Both the position numbers and the translations under genes were made by a program. From Flavobacterium pectinovorum (GTDB lineage: Bacteria; Bacteroidota; Bacteroidia; Flavobacteriales; Flavobacteriaceae), in NCBI RefSeq assembly GCF_006438875.1, contig NZ_RCZH01000019.1, positions 1 through 64,000 on the forward strand: a stretch of DNA of 64,000 nucleotides, written 5' to 3'. Positions 59,166-64,000 of this stretch are shown here, piece by piece (the first letter of the stretch is position 1; each line of letters begins with the position of its first letter). The notes under the pieces are model-generated. The model did not search any database, was not told the origin of the DNA, and saw nothing but the letters and a program-made list of their open reading frames with translations.

Positions 59166-61100
59166 TTAAAACCTAACTTTTTTAAGTTCCCACAAGGTTT
59201 TAATAAACGTATCAACATCTTGTGTTGTGTTGTAAAATGCCAACGAAGGACGAACCGTTGTTTCAACGCCCATTCGTCGTAAAATTGGCTGCGCACAATG
59301 ATGTCCTGTTCTTACGGCAACACCTTCTTTGTTAAGCGCTTGCCCAACCTGATCGTTTGAATATCCTTGCAGATTAAAAGAAAGTACGCTTGCTTTATCC
59401 TTTGCCGTTCCTATCAATCTCACACCCGGAATTTCTTTCAGCAATTTTGTAGCATATTCTAACAAATAATGTTCGTATTGCCCAATTGCTTCAATTCCTA
59501 GTTTTGTGACATAATCAATTGCCGCTCCAAGACCAATTGCATCGGCGATATTTCCAGTTCCGGCTTCGAAACGATTGGGTGCTTTGTGGTATTTTATCTC
59601 CTCAAAAGTCACATCCTGAATCATATTTCCACCCGCTTGATACGGTTCCATTTCGTTTAATAAATCTTCTTTTCCGTATAAAGCACCAATTCCGGTTGGA
59701 CCAAATAATTTATGTCCCGAGAAAACAAGCCAATCCGGATTCAGATCCTGAACATCTACTTTCATATGCGAAACAGATTGTGCACCGTCTATTAGAACTT
59801 TCGCTCCGGCGGAATGTGCCATTTCGACTATTTTTTTAGCAGGAGTTACAGTTCCCAAAGCATTTGAAACTTGTGTAAAAGCAACCAAACGTGTTTTCGG
59901 ATTCAGAAGTTTTGCATATTCGTCAAGCAAAATCTGACCGTCATCATCAACCGGAATCACTCTTAGTTTTAAGCCTTTTTTATCTGCCAGTCTTTTCCAC
60001 GGAACGATATTAGCGTGATGTTCCAGATTACTTACAATGATTTCGTCTCCGGCAACTAAATTATGATCGCCCCAACTTTGTGCTACCAAATTAATTCCTT
60101 CGGTTGCGCCGCGAACAAATACAATTTCGTTTACAGAACCAGCATTCAGGAACGTTTTTACTTTTTCGCGTGCCGCTTCATAAGCGTCAGAAGCTCGTGC
60201 CGCTAATTCATGTGCCGCACGATGAATATTTGAATTTTCGTGTTCGTAGAAATAAGCAATACGATCAATTACCGATTGTGGTTTTTGAGTTGTTGCTGCA
60301 TTATCAAACCAAACCAGAGGTTTTCCGTTCACGGTTTCTCTTAGAATCGGAAAATCTTTTTTGATTAATTCAGCATTAAAATTAGTTCCGGTAATGGCGC
60401 CAATTTCTTTAGAACCAAACGTATTTCCAACAATTGGACTTGGACTTTTTTTATCAAAAGCAAAAGGATTCTGATCTAAGAAATAATAGTTGTTTCCTGG
60501 TCCATTTCCATTTAATGGAGAAATGTCTCTCTTTTTAAATTGTGTGTCAACCGTTGCCAAAGCTGCTTGTAATTCAATTTCAAAAGAAGAATTCTCCGTT
60601 TGAAAAGGCAAATATTGATTGTTCAGCAGCAATTGAGAGAAAAACGAATCTTCAGTCAATTGTGGTGATGCTCCATTTTTTAAATTAGAATCATGAAAAC
60701 CCGTATGCGGGTTATTGATGTTTAAATTATAATCTTCCTGAACTCCGGATGTTGTAACACCACTTTGCGGATCAAATCCGGCTCCGGCATTTGGATATAA
60801 AGCCGAAGCTCCTGTATTACTATAATTAGCAATTGTTGGAGTCGCCCCAAAACCGCTAAAGGAATTTGGATTTGGCTGAATATTCAACGGATCTTGTGCC
60901 GGAATTGGAGCTGTATTACCCAAATTTCCTGCCTGCAATATCGTTTCTGCAATTTTAGTTGCACGAGGATGTTCACTTTTATCCGGACTTAACGAAATTT
61001 CTTTCGGAAACTCATTAGGCAAAGTCCTGAACAGTTCGTTTGCCAAATTTTGCAAATCGTCAATATTAGGTAAACCGTTGTTGTTAGTATTTGTACTCAT
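59166..61100 (-). CDS. Encapsulin-associated cysteine desulfurase (SufS-like) with long N-terminal cargo extension
   Basis: Removes sulfur from cysteine, giving alanine and a persulfide, with PLP. Residues ~243-644 are a type II (SufS-like) desulfurase: the histidine block LEHHANIVPW, PLP aspartate D439, Schiff-base lysine K464 in FSGHKLFGP, and the persulfide cysteine C602 in RTGHHCAQP. The first ~240 residues are absent from ordinary SufS and are low-complexity, Asn/Gly/Pro/Ser-rich, with short conserved-looking parts (DDLQNLANELFRTLP near 14-28; EDSFFSQLLLN near 150). In family 2A systems this part directs the enzyme into the shell. It overlaps the shell gene's end by 17 nt (59166-61100 against 61084). 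Confidence 0.92.
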   Translation of the reverse strand: MSTNTNNNGLPNIDDLQNLANELFRTLPNEFPKEISLSPDKSEHPRATKIAETILQAGNLGNTAPIPAQDPLNIQPNPNSFSGFGATPTIANYSNTGASALYPNAGAGFDPQSGVTTSGVQEDYNLNINNPHTGFHDSNLKNGASPQLTEDSFFSQLLLNNQYLPFQTENSSFEIELQAALATVDTQFKKRDISPLNGNGPGNNYYFLDQNPFAFDKKSPSPIVGNTFGSKEIGAITGTNFNAELIKKDFPILRETVNGKPLVWFDNAATTQKPQSVIDRIAYFYEHENSNIHRAAHELAARASDAYEAAREKVKTFLNAGSVNEIVFVRGATEGINLVAQSWGDHNLVAGDEIIVSNLEHHANIVPWKRLADKKGLKLRVIPVDDDGQILLDEYAKLLNPKTRLVAFTQVSNALGTVTPAKKIVEMAHSAGAKVLIDGAQSVSHMKVDVQDLNPDWLVFSGHKLFGPTGIGALYGKEDLLNEMEPYQAGGNMIQDVTFEEIKYHKAPNRFEAGTGNIADAIGLGAAIDYVTKLGIEAIGQYEHYLLEYATKLLKEIPGVRLIGTAKDKASVLSFNLQGYSNDQVGQALNKEGVAVRTGHHCAQPILRRMGVETTVRPSLAFYNTTQDVDTFIKTLWELKKVRF

Positions 61101-62004
61101 GATACTTTCCTATTTCTACATCTTCAAGAACAGCGATGGCGTCATCTACTAAAACTGCCAATGAGCAATAAAGAGATACAAGATAAGAAGCGATTGCTTT
61201 TTCGTTTATTCCCATAAAACGAACTGATAATCCAGGAGATTGTTCGCCTTGTAAACCTGGCTGAATCAAGCCGATAACTCCTTGACGGCTTTCTCCGGTT
61301 CTCAAAAGAATGATTTTAGATTTTCCGTTTACAATTGGCAATTTATCAGATGGAATAAGCGGAATTCCTCTCCAGGTTAAAAATTGTGATCCAAATAATG
61401 ACGTTGTTGGAGGCGGAACTCCACGACGCGTACATTCACGGCCAAAAGCGGCAATTGCTAACGGATGTAACAAGAAGAAACCAGGTTCTTTCCAGACTTT
61501 AGTCAATAATTCGTCTAAATCATCCGGAGTTGGTGCACCAGTTCTTGTTTTTATGATTTGCGAAGGAGCAATATTGCTCAACAAACCATAATCTTTATTG
61601 TTGATTAATTCGCTTTCCTGGCGTTCTTTGATCGTTTCGATAGCCAAACGAAGCTGCTCAGAAATTTGATTGTATGGTTTACTGTATAAATCAGAAACAC
61701 GTGTATGAACATCGACAATAGTCTGAACGGCAGCCAGATTGTATTCTCTTGGATTTTCGATATAATCCACGAAAGTATTTGGTAAAACTCTTTCGTCCCT
61801 TGCAGAACAGTCCACTTCGATATCGATTCCGTCTTTTACTTTATTCAAACGAAATACACCCGATTCTACCGGAACCCAATGCAAAAGATGCGTTAGCCAA
61901 CGCGGAGATGTGTTTCCTATTTGTGGAACTGAACGGGTCGCAATTGCTAATTGTCTTGCTGCTACATCGCCTAATGCGGTTTGTTGTTTTTTTAATTCAG
62001 CCAT
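61084..62004 (-). CDS. Family 2A encapsulin nanocompartment shell protein
   Basis: This 306-residue protein assembles into an icosahedral HK97-fold shell of the family 2A encapsulins (SrpI relatives). Recognised parts are QLAIATRSVPQIGNTSPRWL at the N-terminal arm, HWVPVESGVFRLNKV, the FVDYIENPREYNLAAVQTI region, and the C-terminal GEQSPGLSVRFMGINEKAIA and YLVSLYCSLAVLVDDAIAVLED. It has no cyclic-nucleotide-binding insertion, which separates it from family 2B. Its cargo is the desulfurase encoded next, whose ATG lies inside the last codons of this gene. The shell would separate the reactive persulfide from the cytoplasm. Promoter evidence upstream (62005-62169) is absent. Confidence 0.93.
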   Translation of the reverse strand: MAELKKQQTALGDVAARQLAIATRSVPQIGNTSPRWLTHLLHWVPVESGVFRLNKVKDGIDIEVDCSARDERVLPNTFVDYIENPREYNLAAVQTIVDVHTRVSDLYSKPYNQISEQLRLAIETIKERQESELINNKDYGLLSNIAPSQIIKTRTGAPTPDDLDELLTKVWKEPGFFLLHPLAIAAFGRECTRRGVPPPTTSLFGSQFLTWRGIPLIPSDKLPIVNGKSKIILLRTGESRQGVIGLIQPGLQGEQSPGLSVRFMGINEKAIASYLVSLYCSLAVLVDDAIAVLEDVEIGKYHEYKY

Positions 62005-62169
62005 GATTTAATGGTTTAAAGGTTATTTTTTGTTTATGATGTTAATAGGTTTCGAATTGCATAGACCTATTTTATGCTATAAGTAAATTTATGTTAAAAA
62101 TTAAAGCTTCTTAAAATAAAGGATGTTTTATTTAGGTTTAAAAAACTCTTATGTTGTTGAATTTCAGAA

Positions 62170-63090
62170 TTAAGAAAAGAATCCAAATAATTCTTCAACC
62201 GAAAGATATCGTTCTCCCGTATCATAATTAAAAGTCAGAATTACGGCATCTTTTGGAATATCTTTTAGCTTTTTAGAAACTCCCGCAAGAGCTGCTCCAG
62301 TTGAAACTCCGCCAAATATTCCTTCTTCTTGGGTTAGTTTTTTGGCGAAATTAAAAGCATCATTTTTTTCAACCGTAATTATTTCGTCAACATATTGTCT
62401 ATTAAAAACTTCTGGAATAAATCCTGCACCAATTCCCTGTAAAGGATGCGGCGCCGGAATTCCTCCGCTTAAAACCGGCGATAAAGCAGGTTCTACAGCA
62501 ATAGTTTTTAAATTTGGGAAATGTTGTTTTAAAATTTTAGAAACTCCCGTGATATGTCCGCCAGTTCCAACACCTGTAATCAGATAATCAATTCCATCAG
62601 GAAAATCGGCTAGAATTTCCTGCGCTGTTGTTCTTTCGTGAACTTCGACATTGGCAGGATTTGTAAATTGAGATGGCAAAAACGAGTTTTTAATCGTTGC
62701 CGCCAATTCTTTTGCTTTTTCAACCGCGCCCGAAGTTCCTTTTTCTCTTGGAGTCAAAACATATTCAGCGCCATAAGCTTCGATTATTTTTCGGCGTTCC
62801 ACACTCATCGATTCCGGCATTACGATAATCACTTTGTATCCTTTTACGGCAGCGACCAACGAAAGTCCGATTCCTGTATTTCCCGAAGTTGGTTCTATAA
62901 TAATCGAATCAGCATTTAAAAGACCTTTTTTCTCCGCATCTTCAATCATTGCCAGCGCAATTCTGTCTTTGATACTTGAGCCTGGATTTGATTTTTCAAG
63001 TTTAATCCAAACTTCGTGTTCTTTAAAAATTTTGTTCAGTTTAATGTGAGGAGTATTTCCTATTGTTTCTAAAATGTTTTGGTATTTCAT
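62170..63090 (-). CDS. cysK: Cysteine synthase A (O-acetylserine sulfhydrylase)
   Basis: Makes cysteine from O-acetylserine and sulfide with PLP. The 306-residue protein has the PLP lysine K41 in SSIKDRIA, the substrate loop TSGNTGIG (68-75), the PLP-phosphate motif GVGTGGHITG, and the C-terminal VSTGAALAG. The length is typical of CysK. It starts 35 nt after the serine acetyltransferase gene, and the encapsulin gene follows 165 nt on. The C-terminal Ile of the acetyltransferase (…FYSI) could dock in the active site here, as in the cysteine synthase complex; that is inferred from the family. Confidence 0.94.
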   Translation of the reverse strand: MKYQNILETIGNTPHIKLNKIFKEHEVWIKLEKSNPGSSIKDRIALAMIEDAEKKGLLNADSIIIEPTSGNTGIGLSLVAAVKGYKVIIVMPESMSVERRKIIEAYGAEYVLTPREKGTSGAVEKAKELAATIKNSFLPSQFTNPANVEVHERTTAQEILADFPDGIDYLITGVGTGGHITGVSKILKQHFPNLKTIAVEPALSPVLSGGIPAPHPLQGIGAGFIPEVFNRQYVDEIITVEKNDAFNFAKKLTQEEGIFGGVSTGAALAGVSKKLKDIPKDAVILTFNYDTGERYLSVEELFGFFS

Positions 63091-63125
63091 GTTTGATATT
63101 TTTGATATTTTGGTTTTGGTATTCT

Positions 63126-63950
63126 TTATATCGAATAAAAAATAGGTTCCGGAAAAGGATTATTATCCTTGATCTTCATTTCATTTTTATGATAAACAAC
63201 CGAGTTTGAAGGAATGGTATACGTGAGCCAGACATTCCCGCCAATAATCGAATCGTGCCCAACAGTTGTTTGCCCTCCCAGAATAGTGCTATTGGCATAA
63301 ATAATAACATTATCCTCAATTGTTGGATGTCTTTTTATAAAAGCTTCTTCCTTTTTTACACTCAAAGCGCCAAGCGTAACGCCTTGGTATATTTGAACAT
63401 TATTTCCGATAATAGCTGTTTCACCAATTACGATTCCTGTTCCGTGATCGATGGCAAAATCGTTTCCTATTTGTGCTCCCGGATGAATTTCTATACTCGT
63501 TTTGATGTGCGCATATTCTGAAATGGTTCTGGCAAGAAGTTTCAAATCCTGCTCCCATAACTGATGCGAAAAACGATAAACCGAAATGGCAAAAAACCCG
63601 GGATAGGAATACAAAACTTCTTCTAAAGTCTTTGCGGCAGGATCTTTGGCAAAAATGGTATGAGCGTCGTTTAGTGCTTTTTTATGTAAATATGGAATAG
63701 CTTCAAAAAACGTTTTGGTTTGTTGTTTGCTGTTTTCGTTTTTTGGAGCAAAATCTAAAACCAGTTCATCGAATTGCTTTTCTAATTCATCAATCTTGTT
63801 TTCGATAGTAGTCAGACAGCCAAAAGATTTTGAAGTGTTTGAAAATAATATGGCGAATAATTCATCAATAAATTTATGAATTAATTTCTTCTCCGGAAGA
63901 ATTAATAATTGTTGATGCTGTCTTGCTATTTCCTGATAAAATGAATTCAT
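63126..63950 (-). CDS. epsC: Serine O-acetyltransferase
   Basis: Acetylates serine to give O-acetylserine, the first committed step of cysteine synthesis. The 274-residue protein has an N-terminal helical domain and a left-handed beta helix of hexapeptide repeats (IHPGAQIGNDFAIDHGTGIV, IGETAIIGNNVQIYQGVTLG, TIEDNVIIYANSTILGG). The EpsC/CysE-type active-site histidines (HGTGIV region) are present. It ends FYSI; a terminal isoleucine is the anchor by which SAT docks on CysK. The start follows the window's last 50 bases, in which no promoter was seen. It heads the sulfur operon. Confidence 0.92.
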   Translation of the reverse strand: MNSFYQEIARQHQQLLILPEKKLIHKFIDELFAILFSNTSKSFGCLTTIENKIDELEKQFDELVLDFAPKNENSKQQTKTFFEAIPYLHKKALNDAHTIFAKDPAAKTLEEVLYSYPGFFAISVYRFSHQLWEQDLKLLARTISEYAHIKTSIEIHPGAQIGNDFAIDHGTGIVIGETAIIGNNVQIYQGVTLGALSVKKEEAFIKRHPTIEDNVIIYANSTILGGQTTVGHDSIIGGNVWLTYTIPSNSVVYHKNEMKIKDNNPFPEPIFYSI

Positions 63951-64000
63951 AGTCGATTATTTTAGGATTAGAAATTTGCTTATTGTCTTTTTAAAAGTGC

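Overview
The window looks like the chromosome of a Bacteroidota bacterium, most likely Flavobacterium or a close relative. The DNA is AT-rich. Several starts have a TAnnTTTG -7 element instead of a sigma-70 -10 box, and Shine-Dalgarno sequences are mostly lacking. Rho carries the long low-complexity insertion typical of the phylum, next to a DUF4293 gene. Lipoprotein signals, a hybrid PAS/GAF kinase and an ISAon1-type element also fit. No rRNA, tRNA or CRISPR array was seen. The species is not determined.

Layout: 1-1.3 kb holds an ISAon1-type insertion sequence cut by the window edge. 1.4-13.2 kb is mostly minus-strand housekeeping: zinc peptidase, large hybrid histidine kinase, membrane protein, aldehyde dehydrogenase, RluA-type pseudouridine synthase, PanB, SH3-domain protein and L-serine deaminase. 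13.5-17.8 kb (plus) has a CPA2 antiporter and small proteins (DUF2625, SMI1/KNR4, VOC). 17.9-35.3 kb (minus) is a long run of small single-domain enzymes and stress or detoxification proteins (GNAT, DUF1801, SRPBCC, MBL-fold, lactonase, NmrA, AraC, quinone reductase, arginase, TPM), separated by many palindromic intergenic repeats.

35.5-37.5 kb holds a two-gene plus-strand operon. Its first gene is an unrecognised lipoprotein; its second is a lipoprotein related to cholesterol-dependent cytolysins (CDC-like) that lacks domain 4. It is bracketed by near-identical hairpins and followed by a decayed SymE-type toxin gene. 38-50 kb has an HxlR regulator divergent from an MFS exporter, then LpdA, an HNH-like protein, an ABC exporter, TruA, an SPFH/flotillin-like protein with vault-like tandem repeats, a phosphodiesterase, and a NarL-type two-component pair. 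50-59 kb has Rho, an M28 peptidase, a dienelactone hydrolase, an Lrp regulator divergent from ornithine aminotransferase, and a TPR glycosyltransferase.

59.1-64 kb is a sulfur operon: serine O-acetyltransferase, cysteine synthase, a family 2A encapsulin shell protein and a cysteine desulfurase with a ~240-residue disordered N-terminal cargo extension. The first two make cysteine. The last two form a protein nanocompartment in which the desulfurase would release sulfur from it.

The most notable items are the CDC-like lipoprotein pair, the encapsulin/desulfurase operon, the vault-like repeats in the SPFH protein, a serine hydrolase whose SxxK lysine is arginine, the SymE pseudogene, and the families of repeated hairpins.
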